Assembly (NCBI RefSeq): GCF_905475395.1
Contig: NC_058337.1
Coordinates: 100,310,368-100,374,367, forward strand
From: Chrysoperla carnea
Lineage: Eukaryota > Arthropoda > Insecta > Neuroptera > Chrysopidae
Direction: 5' to 3'
DNA: 64,000 bases
Shown: in pieces, positions 1-13,486 of the stretch
How the letters are laid out: every line of letters starts with the position of its first letter
Position numbering within the stretch: the stretch's first letter is position 1
Made by a program: the position numbers and the translations under genes
The notes under the pieces: generated by a model
The model's input: the letters and a program-made list of their open reading frames with translations, nothing else
Told to the model about the DNA's origin: nothing
The model's database searches: none

Positions 1-460
1 AATCCATCGAAAATACACTTGATTTTAATGTGAGTCTTCTTGTTCTATGAAAAAATGTCAACAGACCCAATTTTATCAAAATGTTCGCCTAGCTTCCAGA
101 GAAGCCACTTTTTTGAGATATATCTGTTAGAACGTTGTACAAACCTTTTAGAGCACCCTATATATTACTAATTCGCGATAAACCACTGCAGGATAATTTT
201 TTTTTTATTGTATAAAAAAAAGTTGAATCAGTTGACGGACCAACGAGAGCAAGAGCAGAAGAGATTCAAATAGTCAGTTTCTATATAACGTAAGTGTGAG
301 TTTTTAGCTCCTATAGTACTAAGATGGACATTTGAGGGGAGGGGGGCTGATGCCCTCTCTCGGTACGTCCATAAATACTGAGCTGAATTATTGATAGATT
401 TTGTTTTTTAAATTTTGTACACAACAATAAGATTTAATATACATATTATACAGGATTTCC

Positions 461-687
461 CACCATAGCTAGTCTAAGGTTTTTTTTAAGGAGGAGTCAT
501 AACTTTTTTTTTCAATAGTAAATTTATGCAATGATTTTATTGACAACAAAATAATGAGATTGTAATAATGAAACATGATTTTTGTTTTTTACACATTCCA
601 ATGTAAATATATTATTAAAAATATAGTTTTATGGAATTATGGTTTTATGGACTCCTCCTTAAAAAACGTCTTAGATTAGCTATGGTG
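461..687. mobile_element. MITE with about 45-bp terminal inverted repeats
   Basis: The left end reads CACCATAGCTAGTCTAAG, followed by TTTTTTAAGGAGGAGTC. The right end is its near-exact inverse, GACTCCTCCTTAAAAAA followed by a CTTAGATTAGCTATGGTG-like end. The inverted arms cover roughly 461-510 and 640-687, and the AT-rich centre has no coding capacity. This is the form expected of a non-autonomous DNA transposon. The superfamily is not clear and I could not define a target-site duplication. Confidence 0.75.
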
Positions 688-3600
688 AAAAACGTTGCAT
701 ATTGTGAAGGGAAAAAACAATCTTACACTGGACACATAAAGCTAATTGTAATACTTTTAAATAATTAACTAAATTTAAAAATTTTTAATTTTTTTTTTCT
801 TAATGTTTGCATTACGCTATTACGGTTCGAAATTCTTAATTAATCGCAATAAAAAATTAAAATTATTACAAATCTTAATCCTAATTAATTAACACTTTTA
901 TAAAAATTAACATAATTATTAAATTTGTACATTTAAATATTAATTTTAGGAGAGTAGTATCAGTTATTCTTTATGAAAGAAAGCGTTTGAAAAACAACTA
1001 TACTAAAAGTAACAACGAAGCTCAAAATGAGGCTTTTATGTCCATCTTTACGACGTTGTAATGTTATACAGCGGGTCTTTTTGCCGAAATTGTCAATCGA
1101 AATTGATATCAGAAGAAAGATAATTTAATTAAGAAAATAATGGTATAGGCTTCCCTGCAAAAAATCGTTATGAAATTAAAATTAATTTTATTAAAAATAG
1201 CCATGAATACTTTTCGATTGACAATTTTTAAGATATTTAAATTTTGTTTTGCTTGTTTGTTGCATACTTTTGAAGACTTTAATTAATCATAAAAATATTT
1301 AACAAAAAAGGACACATAGAAACATAATTGTTAGAAATTTATTTATTTTATTGAAAAAAATGTTTCAACAAGAGTTATTTATTTATATTTTCAAAAAAAT
1401 TTATCTTACTAAACCTTTAATCTGCTTCTCACGGTTTAAAAGATAAGTCTCAATGGACCGATTTTGCTCATTCACGGATTCAAAAGCGCTTCTTAGGTCA
1501 AGAATACACCATAAAAATATCAGCTCGGTATCTCTTTTTTGTTTTTGCCTTATAGTGTTTACGTATCGACAGACAGACGGACAAACAAGCAGGTGAATTG
1601 ATAAATTATAATGGATTAATTAGATGATTTTATAAACACCCATACCAAAATTTTGTTTCAGCCATCAATATTTTTAAAAGATGCAAACTTTAGACTAAAT
1701 TGAATATGCTCCTGATATATTATTTGTATGTAGGGCATAACAATGATTTTCCGTCTATAATAAATTATTTTTCCATACATGAGATTAAAATTTTCAAATT
1801 TCATAAATTTTTCTTTTCATTTTTCTCTCTGCAAATCAGTATTTAAATGTACAAACACAACTGCCTTAGAGTGATGCCACGAAAAAGAGACATATTTACG
1901 GTTACTGTCTTTTTTTACCTCCTCGTGACGTAAACACTTATGTAGTCTATTTTTGAATATTACAGAAAATAAAAAAATAAAATAAATTTGTGATGTTTTT
2001 GATTTAATAAAATCCAAAAATTTAATAAACAATATGAAATTTCATCAGTGGAAATTTATTTATTCAATTCGAAATTGAGAAATTATATAATATTCGTCAT
2101 CAAAAATTTTTAAAATATTAAGTAACCAAATGCACCTGCGACATTTAAAGAAGACAATGCAATTTTCAATGTCGATAAGTGTCTTTGACTATAGCTAGGT
2201 AAACCCCAGCCTAAAAAGTTTAGCTGTTTACATATACTCAAATAGTTTTTGAACTGTTTGGTTTATCTGTAATAGTACTGCTAGAAGGAGGACAAACTGT
2301 TCGAAGATTGTTAAACATAGATAAATATAATGATCAATTTAAAATTTAAAAGAGTGTACCTCTGCTGCTTGAAGAATATACATATAAGTTGTTTTATGGA
2401 ATTTGTTTCTTATTACACTCAGAAATTCATATTGAATATTAATTTTTTCTATTCTACTTGATAAATATTTAAAAAGAATACAACATGAAATGGGTGTTTT
2501 GAAAAAACAGATTTATTCATTTTACATTTAAAATCATTTATTGCAGAGAATCAGTCTAAAAATGAGTGAGCTTCAAAATAAATAAATAAATAAATAAAAA
2601 ATTTTAATATTGAAATTTTCAACCTAATTTTTACATGAATAAATTTTTCTTTAATAATACACATTCTAATAATCTTTGTACTTGAATTTATGCAGCTCAA
2701 TAATTGAAATCTTAATACTAAAATAATGCTTATTTTAAATACTGACTTAGAAATGGAATTTTTAATAAAAATCCAATGTGAAAACTCCAACAATTAAAAT
2801 ATTAAAATTAGTACTGAAAAATTAGTACATTAATTGATAAGACAATCTCCTAGATTAGCCTTTATTTAATCAAAGAAAAGGATTTGTCCTAAATCTAGTT
2901 TATGTTTTTAGGTACTATCATCGAATTATCGAAATCGCTTAAAAAAAAAATTGCATAGATAAATTTAACATAACATTAATAATATCTGAGTTCGGTCCCA
3001 TTGTTACATAGTTAAACGTGCGTTTAATGCACTTTGTTATGTGAACTGCTCTATTTAACAAAATTTATTAACATTTTAATACATAATATAAAAAAACAAT
3101 ATTCATTAATCTAGATTTCGTGTGTCTGTGGGCAAAAGAACAAATTAACTGACATAATATATTGAAATTTTAACGGTTATTAATTGGATTCGCTAAATAA
3201 TGTCGTTTTTGAAAAAACTTTTTTTTTTTAAGAAAAAGCGTGGTATGATTATATATTTCAGAAAGCAAACCATTTTCTTTATATTTTATGTAGAGGAATC
3301 CTTCAATAAGGTTATCTTTGAGTATTCGAAAGATCAATAGCCTAATTTAAAATAAATGAATGGGGTCATCATATGACTTCCTTGAACGCAAAACTAAAAA
3401 TGATAGAATTAGAGAGATAGACTGCGGAGTAGACTTAAAAAAATAATGATTAAAAAATAAGTTTAATATAGACCACATATCGAGGTTTGCGTTAAATCAT
3501 AGTTCGCAGAATTTTTAATAGTAGGTCCAGATTGCCCCCAACAAACTTCATTAAAGTTTCCCCCTTCATATTCCCATTTCGACAGGGTGAAACTCAGAAA

Positions 3601-4531
3601 AATGATAATAATAATTAATTTTCAAGCTTCCCAAAAACACAAAATTAAATTTTTGAATGCTCCCCCTTACACAAAATTTAAGAGATTAGTCCACGAACTG
3701 TAACCTAAGCCCACTTTTAGTTCACTTTTATTAGACTAAAAGTAATAATATTTTATAGATTTAACAACATAATTTTATCTAAAATTACGTATTTGCTTCT
3801 AATAAAATATGCTAATTACCAAAAAACGACGGAAACCAGTGCGGACTATGCAAAAAAATATACTTCTGAGCGAAAATCGGACCCGCGATCTCTGATATTT
3901 TGAATTGATGCTCTTCAAAATTCCATCTTAATTACAAAACAATGTAATAACTAAGTATAGACACATATATTAACATCATCTGATGGTTTTGAATTATAGA
4001 GCTGGTATGAAATGCCAGATAACGTTAGTTCGATTTTTGATCACATTTATATTTCTTTTTATCACACATTGTATGGAGAATGTTACAATCGTTGAAATAT
4101 AATACTTAAATGGTAAAATAAGTAAACGCTAGTCACTTCCGTTAGTAAAACATAACCTTATAGGAAACTTTACTAACAATGAATGGATAGACGACGTAAA
4201 GTTCACAAAATAATTAAAATACTAAAAATAACTTTCACTAAAGTGAAAATCAAACACGATTTGTAAATTTTTAAGAATATATACAATACTTAGTATTTTT
4301 AAGGTAGTTCACTCGTTATAGTCAAGTCCATAAAAACATTCTCTTATATTCGAGTAATATTTGTAACAACAATGTATAATAATACATTGTATCTATATAT
4401 ACAATCAATATAGACATACAACTGCAAATATATAAGTTGTTTTTTGCTAATCTTTTCAACAAACCGGGTAAGAACCATTTTCTTTCTACATTTATTTATG
4501 CATATTTTGATTGTTAATATCTCATTCCACA

Positions 4532-5236
4532 AATGGTGAAAAAATGTCCTTTTATTTTATTACATACAGAATACTTTTATTAATCTTATATTTCAATTTG
4601 ATTGAATTTATAAGAAAACGCATGTCACCAGAGAACTACCTTAATTAGTTTCAGTTAATTAATTCAATTAACTGAAATATAAAAATTAATTTCTGAATAG
4701 GGCATATTTACCATATTACTATATACTACAGGTACTTTTTCACAAATAAAGTTATAAATTCTTTAAAAATTCAATAGACCTTTTTCACATTTTTTTTTCT
4801 TTTTTTTTAAATGAAAGTAAATGTCTTGATAAATGGGCTAATTTTTTTCCCCGATTTTTTTGAAACCATATGACCGAGAAAACAGACAATGAAAATCATT
4901 AAAATTCAAATTGGCGAAAACGATCCAGAAACACATGATGTTACACGAAGGTTGGTTTGACGTCTTTTAAAGTTGATAATAGTGATATATTAATACAACT
5001 GTTGACACTGTTTTATTGGCATTGCTTGTCGGATTGACATCACAGATCACGTGTGCGGTGAAGCAAAAAAAAAATCGTTTCCAAATATTTCAAATATTGT
5101 GACTTTTTAACAATTTTTTTCATAGCGTTTTTATTGTTAAAAATGCGTAATTTTTGAGTTACAGGCTCTACCCGACCTATATTTTCATACAAAAATTATC
5201 AAAAAGCATTTCTGTTTTTTATGAAAAAGGTCTATT
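4532..5236 (+). repeat. Dispersed 0.7-kb repeat, copy 1, with an internal TIR element
   Basis: This stretch is repeated at 44906-45604 in the same orientation with only scattered substitutions and small indels. Inside it, AATAGACCTTTTTCAC (about 4773) and its inverse TGAAAAAGGTCTATT (ending about 5236) form terminal inverted repeats of a roughly 465-bp MITE-like unit. The outer 240 bp on the left contain a palindrome (TTCAGTTAATT / AATTAACTGAA). Both copies share both boundaries, so they moved or were duplicated as one unit. There is no coding capacity. Confidence 0.85.
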
Positions 5237-6537
5237 ACTCAACTGTTCATAAAACACTGTCAATCACGAATAACATCACAAATACAAGGTGTTAAGAAAA
5301 CATAGCGGACAATGCATTATCGGATTCAATTTATAATAATTGTAAGTTGAAAATGTATGCTTTTCCCGATTTCGTATTTTTTTAACTACAATTTTTTATG
5401 GAATTTGACTTTGAATGTTTTAAACAATCGCCATTTTGAAAATATTATGAATTTTGAAAAAGTTATTTTAATTTTTTTAATATTATTGAAATATATTGTA
5501 TTTAAACAAGTGGCGGATTATATGGCTACATCAAGCCAAAGTCGAAAAAAGTGTACAATACGGTACTACAGAGCCCGTTGAGTATTTTTGTAACAACTGG
5601 GAATAATGAGCAAAGGTTTTATCAAAGCTCAATGTGAACTTGAGGTGAAAATGAAAACGGTGGCAAAATTATTAAGATCATAAGAACAGACCTTTTGAAA
5701 TATTAGTGACATAACGTAATGTGGAAAAAACAGGGGTGCTTATCGCGAACAGTGATGTTACACAGAGTTATTTTTTCATGCAGTATGAACATAATACGAA
5801 AGTTTTAAACTTAATTTTCGGAGGTTAACTTGGTTGTGACCACGGATCGGTAATTTTACCAACTAGAACCGATTCTCCGAGAAACAGTTTTAATACTCTT
5901 AATACTGCATGAAAAAAAAAATGTAAATACGTACGCGCAAGTTTCTGGATTTGTAGTTCAATTGTTTTTTTTAATTTAAATAATATTTTCTTCATTGCAC
6001 TCACAATGTGCTTAAAATTCATTTCTGATCACATAAATATTCCTAAATCCGTTACAATTCAGAAAGTTCAATGAGACATCCTTAGTAATTATTACCTTAA
6101 ATAAAAATGTCAATATTTTGAATTAATTTTAATTTTATACATGAAGTAGATTTTCCAAAAAACATTACGGGCAATATAAAATAAAATTCTAAGCGGAAAA
6201 GCGTAATTATCAACGTATCTTCCAAGTGATTCTAATTATCGCTGTTGATTAGAGATTTTACAAAATGAAAAATAGGTGAACATATATTTTACTCTTTCAA
6301 ACATTCAAAAAGTAGCTTGCAGGAGAATTATTAATTAATTTTTTAACGTAAACTCCTCACAAATTTTAAAGGCTAAAATTGAGTTTGTTGTCAAAAATAA
6401 ACTACATAAACAGGAACACCCGTGTGTTCCGGAAAATATATTCAATAACCATCATGAAAAGTTATCTATTTTTTTTTCTTTAAATACCTACAAACTGTCT
6501 TTTTTTATGAGCTCGTAAACATGGTAAATAATTAATT

Positions 6538-9500
6538 TTAACCTGCAGTTTCAACAGGTACCCCATATTTTTCTAGTTCTTTTAATGGTGGTAACGGTCG
6601 TTTTTTCCATGTTTTACGTTGTTTTAATGCCACTGATTGACTTTGTATAGTTTCTAATAGTTTTATATACGGATATAAACGTTGCTCGACCCATTCAGCA
6701 ATTGTATAAATATCAAAAACATCATTCATAGTATCATGAGCGTTACGTGCTAAAGATGAAATTGTATGATAAACACGTGGATATTCAGACATTAATTCAT
6801 CTACACGTAATGGTAAAGTGTAGTTATATTTTACATTATAACTAGTCATCCAGCCTAAAAAAATTAATTAATTTTATTATTTATTTGCGAAATTAATAAA
6901 CCTTATTAAATACAAATAAAATTTAAACAATTGAAAATCATGATATCCTAATCCTGATTCTCATTCCTGATATATTATAAATGTAAAATTTTGTAAGGAT
7001 GTGTTTGGATGTATTCATCTAATTATATCTGCAATTTATCTACAAACATACAATTATCGCATACAAGATACAATTTATCGCCATCTGTTCTGATATACTC
7101 AATGAGTTATGACTATTTAACGTTAAAAAAAGAAAATTTAACTGTACATATATTTTAGGTGTGTAAAACAACCCTTACCCCTATTTAGAGTGCTATGAAA
7201 GAGGGGTAAGTGAGAGAAAGATATGTGAAGGATTTTATAACAAAAATAAATATAAAATTTACCTTTTTGTTTTGTAATACTATTTACAAATTCATTAATT
7301 TCAGTTTCAGCTGCATCTAAACGATATGTTAATTTAAAAAAAGGACTGCCAGGGAACATACATCGTGAAAATTTATCCCATAGATACGGATCAGTATCTA
7401 ATGATATAAATGGTCGATTTGTAGATGCACTTTGATACTGAAAGAAATATGAATATTGAATTAATAATATAAATAATTATACTACAAAAAGCTCGGACAC
7501 ATTATATATATTATATACAAACTAGAAATAAAGGAACAGAAGCCAACAGTTAAACATTCCCGGGTACAAACTTTTTATAACAATATTTTTGAACTGAAAA
7601 CTTCTTTAGGCGCGTTGAGCACTTTTTGGTTGAACAAAAATCATGGAACTTGCCTCATCGTCATGCTCCATACATACCACATTGAAAAAAAAAAACTACG
7701 GTTCTCGCCAGATCACTGAAGTTAAGCAAAATTGAGCATATTTATTTCCAGAATGGGTGACCCCTTGAAAGCATTGTGTGTTTTATGAACGACCATCAAT
7801 AGTATAAATCTAGAAACTGTTGTTTTTATAATGCCCGTCGGGTTAATATTATTTTTATTTTCAAAAATCTTGTGAAGAGATTTTGTTAAAGTATCAGAAA
7901 AAGAGTAAGAATATGCACATGTTACCAAAAAAAATGTATATAATAAATACCTGAGGACAACTTAAAGAAGAAAGCAATGGAGCTCTTAACGATTGATTAA
8001 AATAACCATTAGACACAGCAATCAAGCTTAAAGCTAAAGATGGAAGAGCTGCTGGTAATAATTCACAAAGTACTGCAAAATGATCGTATCTCTGCCAACC
8101 AGTTAAAACAATTCCTTCGAAACCATTTTTAAAATTACTTGATTGATCTTCCATAATTTCGAGCCAACGTAAATTATTTGTTAAATGACGTTTTGCATTC
8201 GGAATAAACAATGTTTCACCAAATGCTCCTTTAAATGCACTAGCTGCCCACACAGTTGGAAATATAGCAGCATATTTTTCCCATACCTTTAAAAAAAATA
8301 TTTTTTTAAGATTTTTAAATTGTACCTACTTTCAAATAGATTTTTATGATCCATGAAACTTTTGTTTGAAACACTTTTCGAAATCGTTAATTTTGTGATA
8401 CAGTATATGAAGATAGCGATATATACAGGGCGTTCTGTTATTGACTGCAGATCGTCATCCTGCAGAATAAACTCATAACGACGAAGGAAAAAGTTATTTT
8501 CCACTTTTAGATCTGAAGCCTACTTTGCGAGATAATTAAAAAAATAAATTAATATACCTTTATCGAATCAATGTTCAATAAAATTTTGAATGAAACCAAT
8601 AAAACACTACTTAAATAGAGGATGTGTTTTATCATAGTGGAAGGCGTCTCTAAATGCAAAATTATTACAAAAAAATTCTATTTGGCTACTTATGTTATTA
8701 TAAAAACCAACCCATTAAAACCTACACTGCTTTTCTTGTTTCTGTAAATTAAGTGTTGTACGCAACCTATCGTGCGATAACGGACCAGTCCGTTTTGCTA
8801 AATTTATGCTTAGATACATATACTTCGAGACAAACCAAAGTATGTATGTTGTGTGTTGACGTTGTAAAGTGAGACAATGTTTAAGATTTTGTGTTCTGTA
8901 TTACACAATTTATATCCCCTAACTCGGACCTGTTATAATATACAATTTGATACCTCCCACATCTAATTGTATTGATGAATCATATTTTCTTTATAAATAA
9001 TAACAAAATATTTTTTTTAGTATTCCCTACCCAATGCAATCAATTTACATATGATAGTCCCCTCTATATTCTAAATTGACACCTACTAATTTAATGAATT
9101 TGATAGGTCTGTGAATTCATAAATCTTTCTATTTTCCCATAGTCACATCTTCCGCATCAGGCCTCCAATGGAAATTTGGTATAGAGCTTTTCCATTTGTC
9201 TTGACAAGTTTAATTTAGTGGTACAATTTTTTTACCAATAACAGAACACCCTGTATATAGGATTGATGTGCAAATTGCGTTTCAGTCGAATCAAAGATTC
9301 GGAAAAAGAAAGAGACTTACTAGCATCAGTCTCCATAGTTAATAACCAAATCGCGTATGATAGTTTATTCATAGAGATATCGTAGAGCTGCAAAGTCGTC
9401 GCCCAAACGGTTGGTCGCAGAAGAGAGGTATTAGATCTTATGCGTGCTATAACCATAATAGTATAAACAAAACATGTGTTGTCGCCCCCGCGCTTGATTT

Positions 9501-11516
9501 TAGTTGCAATAATTATTGGCAGTGAGATAGAGAGGTAAAAACTTCTATCAATTCTTCCTCTTTCTCTGCGGTTAATAATTCACTTATTACGTTTCCTATG
9601 TCTTTCCAGCTCTATGGTATTATTATCTCTATGAGTTTATCACATAAACATATTGAAATTAAATAGAAAAATTTTGGGAGCCGACTTACTTGAATTTGAA
9701 CAAAATGATAAATTTGTTCAACATAAACCCAAACCATGGGTTGTACTAATTCCCCAATTTTCATTTCATCTAAAGTACGTTCTGGTATATGTCGTAACAT
9801 ATCATCCCAAATAATAATCTTTAAATGTGGCCATTGTTCATTTACAATACTGACAACATTTTTGATATGTTGTAAAAACAAGGTTTCTCGTATAATTTCA
9901 CGGCATTTCTCACATTCACCCATTTGAAAAACTTCATCACATCCCACATGTAAATATTGAACATTCGGATGTAATGCCATCACTTGTGTAATCATTTCGC
10001 GTATTAAGTCTAACGATTGATTTCGACTCGGACACAATGCTTGTGGACTTTCTGGAATTTCTCTTAATGGAATAAATTTTTTATGTTTCAATATAAATTC
10101 TACATGACCGAAAGTTTGCACTAATGGTATCACGTCTAGTTTGGATTCTTTAGCCGCGTCTAATATCTCTTGTACTTCTTTTTTCGTATACGCATTTCCA
10201 GCTGCGATATCACTTAATGATCCCGAAAATGGAAACATATCTTCGTACTCAATTAAAATACCTAAAAGAGTATTGGAAAAGTAGAAAATTAGTCAACTAT
10301 TTGTATATGATTTTTGAAAAAATGTTAAACTCGATGTGGTCTTAATTAAAATAAAAACCATTAAAATGATTTTGAGTTTCTCTATTATATTTAAACGATA
10401 AATAAATGACTGAAGAGGTTGATATTGATAACTGGGAGTTTTAACTCGCCTACTGGCGATAATAATTAGTACTTATTAAAGGAGAAAGTGGATTCGTTAT
10501 CAGTAATTCCAATTTAGTCTACCAGATAGCAATGCTTATACTTACCATTTTTAAAGGCCAATGAAAATATTCAAATTAAAATTAGATAAATCTCGCCAAA
10601 TTCTCTCGAGAAGTACATTGCAGGTTATAATTAAATAAAACAAGCGAAAATAAATAATTGATTGGTTTAACTGTTTAAATACTCTATATAGACAGGGTTG
10701 AATATTAGTGCTTGCATTATATTTGGGACTAAATATAATATACTCTGATATATTTCATATATAGGGTATACAAATGTAAACAAACATTACGTTGGAAACT
10801 CGAAATGATATCGTGAGTATTCAAGAAAGCTTAGTCTTGCGCCGGAAAGCATTGGACAAAAATTGAGCGAAGTGTTAGCTACTAGCTACTAAGCTAAAAA
10901 ATTAAAATTAATTAAAGCACATCTCGTTTAACATTTTTCAAAGCATAGTAAAATATCTTAAATTACCTGTTGCACCCATATTTTTAATTAATGGGAATAT
11001 TCGTTTTAAATAACTGACTTTCGGTGGTGCACCTTTTAAATCAAAATGTACTAACCGTTTATTTGGTATGTAAGGTTTTGATATTTTTCGATCACCACCA
11101 TTTTCAATACGATTGATAAATTTTTTTTCATCGTTTATATGTAACATACGATTATATGCGATTGCATCGCGTGTAGGTTGTTCGAGTTTAGCGATTGTTG
11201 CATCGTCAATAAATTGATTTGTATCTTGTTGTAATATTTTTTCATTATTATTATTATTATTAAATAATTTTAAACTTTCTATAAATTTAACATTATTCTT
11301 ATTATTATCTAAACTATTATCACCATTAAAAACTAATGATTTCATTTCGGTTTTTGTAATTCGATTTGATTTATTATCTGTATTTCCTAATAATCGACCG
11401 GAACGATTGTATTCTAAACTGATTGCTAATAATATTAATAATGCTATTATAAGTAGAATTGTTGTTTTTCGTCGCCATACTGATTGTAGTATTTTGTATG
11501 CGTACGTGTAGACCAT
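6538..11516 (-). CDS. HEXD: Hexosaminidase D, 5 exons, 649 aa
   Basis: Glycoside hydrolase family 20 enzyme that removes terminal beta-linked N-acetylhexosamines; the vertebrate HEXD enzyme prefers GalNAc and is mainly nucleocytoplasmic. Coding exons read on the minus strand are 11516-10967, 10261-9690, 8286-7951, 7437-7263 and 6854-6538. All junctions are GT-AG and phases close exactly. Residues about 18-38 form a hydrophobic segment ([17 protein letters not shown]), suggesting a type II membrane anchor, followed by an Asn-rich stalk. The catalytic domain starts near residue 160. It has [10 protein letters not shown] (188-197), [13 protein letters not shown] (227-239), the catalytic Asp-Glu pair in HVGCDEV (D292/E293), [24 protein letters not shown] and [18 protein letters not shown]. 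The start is the ATG before the anchor; I see no upstream exon. Introns 2 and 3 carry transposon debris and a 5S pseudogene. Family assignment is firm; the membrane anchor is inferred from hydrophobicity. Confidence 0.95.
7136..7240 (+). repeat. Short dispersed repeat shared with 62885-62985
   Basis: The stretch holding GTGTAAAACAACCCTTACCC, AGAGTGCTATGAAAGAGG and GTAAGTGAGAGAAAG is similar in order and spacing to 62885-62985, where the same blocks occur inside a Helitron-like element. It lies in intron 4 of HEXD and is probably a fragment of that family. Confidence 0.55.
7661..7785 (+). pseudogene. 5S rRNA-derived pseudogene or 5S-headed SINE fragment
   Basis: The core CGGTTCTCGCCAGATCACTG, then AAGTTAAGCAAAATTGAGCA, then AGAATGGGTGACCCCTTG follows the 5S rRNA internal region (box A, intermediate element and box C) with scattered substitutions. 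Upstream, CTCCATACATACCACATTGAA corresponds to the 5' third of 5S rRNA. Downstream, AAGCATTGTGTGTTTTATG corresponds to its degraded 3' end. A poly-A insertion of about 11 bases interrupts it near 7686. It sits on the strand opposite HEXD, inside HEXD intron 3. It is either a dispersed 5S pseudogene or the head of a 5S-derived SINE; no obvious SINE body follows. Confidence 0.85.
8426..9253. mobile_element. TIR DNA element in HEXD intron 2
   Basis: The left end CAGGGCGTTCTGTTATTG and the right end CAATAACAGAACACCCTG are inverted copies. The 828-bp element is bounded on both sides by TATATA, which fits a TA-rich target-site duplication. I see no intact transposase, so it is a non-autonomous or deleted DNA transposon. 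Its ends resemble the CAGGGTGT ends of the mariner relatives at 54242 and 60088. Confidence 0.8.
9355..9650. mobile_element. Foldback MITE in HEXD intron 2
   Basis: GTTTATTCATAGAGATATCG followed by TAGAGCTG at 9363-9390 is matched in inverse at 9608-9645 (CAGCTCTATGG, then TATCTCTATGAGTTTAT). The arms are diverged and enclose about 220 bp without coding capacity. A 74-codon open frame crossing the left arm on the minus strand is an accident of this repeat. Confidence 0.6.
10431..10600 (-). repeat. Short dispersed repeat, copy in HEXD intron 1
   Basis: Reads as the inverse of 17700-17860. Shared blocks are AACTGGGAGTT, TACTGGCGATAATAATTAGT, AAAGGCCAATGAAAATATTC and GATAAATCTCGCCAAATTC. Both ends carry related GGCGA/TCGCC motifs, as in a small foldback MITE. 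Confidence 0.7.
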
Positions 11517-13486
11517 TTTAAAATAAATATATTCGATGGCCTATAAAATAAAAATATTTGTTTGTTATTATCATAATGAGTAACACGAAAACATGCAGAG
11601 TGGAAAAATAAAGATTATGATTTGAATCCTTATAAGTTTTTAACTTATTCAATGTTTTGAAAGTCAAGGGAGAATAGTGGGAGTGAAATAATTCGGTTTT
11701 CAGACTTCTAGAATAAGATTTATAAGCTTATGGAGGATTCTGATTTCTGATTTAAGAAACACTTGGTTTTTATGAGCCATGTAATATAGGGTGATTCTTA
11801 TCAAAAACCAAGTATTTCTTGAAATCTTCAAAAATCATAATTCTTGTTTTTATCGAGAATTGTTCAGCCATTAGAAAAAGGAAAGATGCGTGGTTTGTTG
11901 AAATACATTTCTTAACCTAAAGCATTTATTTTGCAGTTATCATTATAGCATTTGTCATAATCGCGGACTCCAGTAAAACGAATATTCGTGGAAGATTGTT
12001 TTGTTCGAAGTTTTGTTTAAGTGACTTCGTTACAGCGAGAGTTTCACCGGAGAAAATCAACCACACGAGATACAATCTTATCTCGGGTTAATAGTCTTCG
12101 TTAACAGAAAGTTCAATATACTGTGATCACGTGAAAGTCCCTTACGATTCTTCGCCTCTTAAATTATTCAAGTCAAACAGATAACTTTTCTTAATTTTAG
12201 ACACCCTTTCAAAGCAAAGCTCTTATGAAAACTTAATTCAGTACTTAATTTTTGTGAAATTTTAGATCTAGTTCGGCTTTAAAAAATGGTCTGATGCCTA
12301 GATTATTTGTTTAGTTCAGCAGCGGTTTTATATACACATGTAAAATTGGCTTAAGACTTTAGGCACGAAAAATTTGTTCAGCTAAATGGAGTTAAAACTA
12401 AAAAATCCATGGAGTAGTTTGAAACTTGCTTAACAAATTGTTGCAACAAAAAAAAGTCTTCAAAACGACAACACATCCTAATAAAAGTCAAGCGGTAGCT
12501 TTAAATAATAATAATTCCTATATTCTGAAGTGTTAGCTTCAAGTTATTTCTCAAGTACAGAACTTTAAAAATATTCAGTTTTCATTTTAATAACTCTTAT
12601 TACAGAGTTAACATTTTTCAGTCAATTTTTCAACTTAATTCTACTACTTAAAGGTATTCAAAAATGTAGAATCGCACTTCGCTTTAATTGAGTTAAACAC
12701 TTTTGTGATTTATTTTAAATATTCCTTAACCAAGTATCAGATAAAATTTGAGCACTCATAGTTTTCGCTAAGCAATAATTTATGAATAATTCCGCTGATA
12801 TTTTTTATTATAAACATTGGTACAAAATTATCTAGAATTCACTTTCACTAAATAATAATGACCTGATTAACAATAAAATTAAATATTTATAAAATACATA
12901 TACTAAATAAGTTGATTTAATTAAATTCAACTTATTCTAATAATTGATTATTAAAAATTAATTGTAAAAATATCATAATTATTTAATTTGTTTCAATAAT
13001 GTAAGCTTTTAGCTTTTGTTTTTATAATATAAATGATTGTGTGTGTATAAACAAATTTTTGTATGTTAATTTATAACGCACCTAATAACAAAAATTGAAT
13101 GTTTATTGTTGATTTAAAAAAATTTTTAATCACATCTTTATAAACATTTATTTTAGATAATAAAAAACTTTTTTTTATAATAATGTTAATTATGTATTAT
13201 AAAAATTGACAGTTTGTACCCTCTTATATAGTAGGGAATTTGTTATTTGAACTGTTTAAGGTTAATATGAAAAAGATTTTATTAAACGTGCTTCCATACA
13301 TGTAAAAATATAATTATAAAAAGCTTTATTTAAACCGATTCCACATTATTAGGGCTTTACTCATTGCTACTAAAAATTTTCCGCATTATATTGACAGTAT
13401 TTTCATAAAACTGAAAAAATTTTATCTATATAATAATTGCTCACATTTTATATACTGGAGTAAATCTAAGCAAAAAAAGGCTGTTA

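Larger units (their letters stand above)
1..6537. other. Gene-poor AT-rich stretch downstream of HEXD
   Basis: I see no convincing coding exon here. All open frames are short, of low complexity and without family motifs. The stretch holds a MITE (461-687), one copy of a 0.7-kb dispersed repeat (4532-5236) and a short inverted repeat around 5770/5900. The rest is homopolymer-rich AT sequence. Since HEXD is on the minus strand and stops at 6538, the right-hand end must contain its 3' UTR, but I could not point to a single clear polyadenylation signal. Confidence 0.6.

Noticed and set aside
9232-9456. 74-codon minus-strand frame that looks protein-like ([20 protein letters not shown])
   Set aside because: It crosses the end of one TIR element and the arm of a foldback MITE in a HEXD intron; the biased look comes from the repeat.
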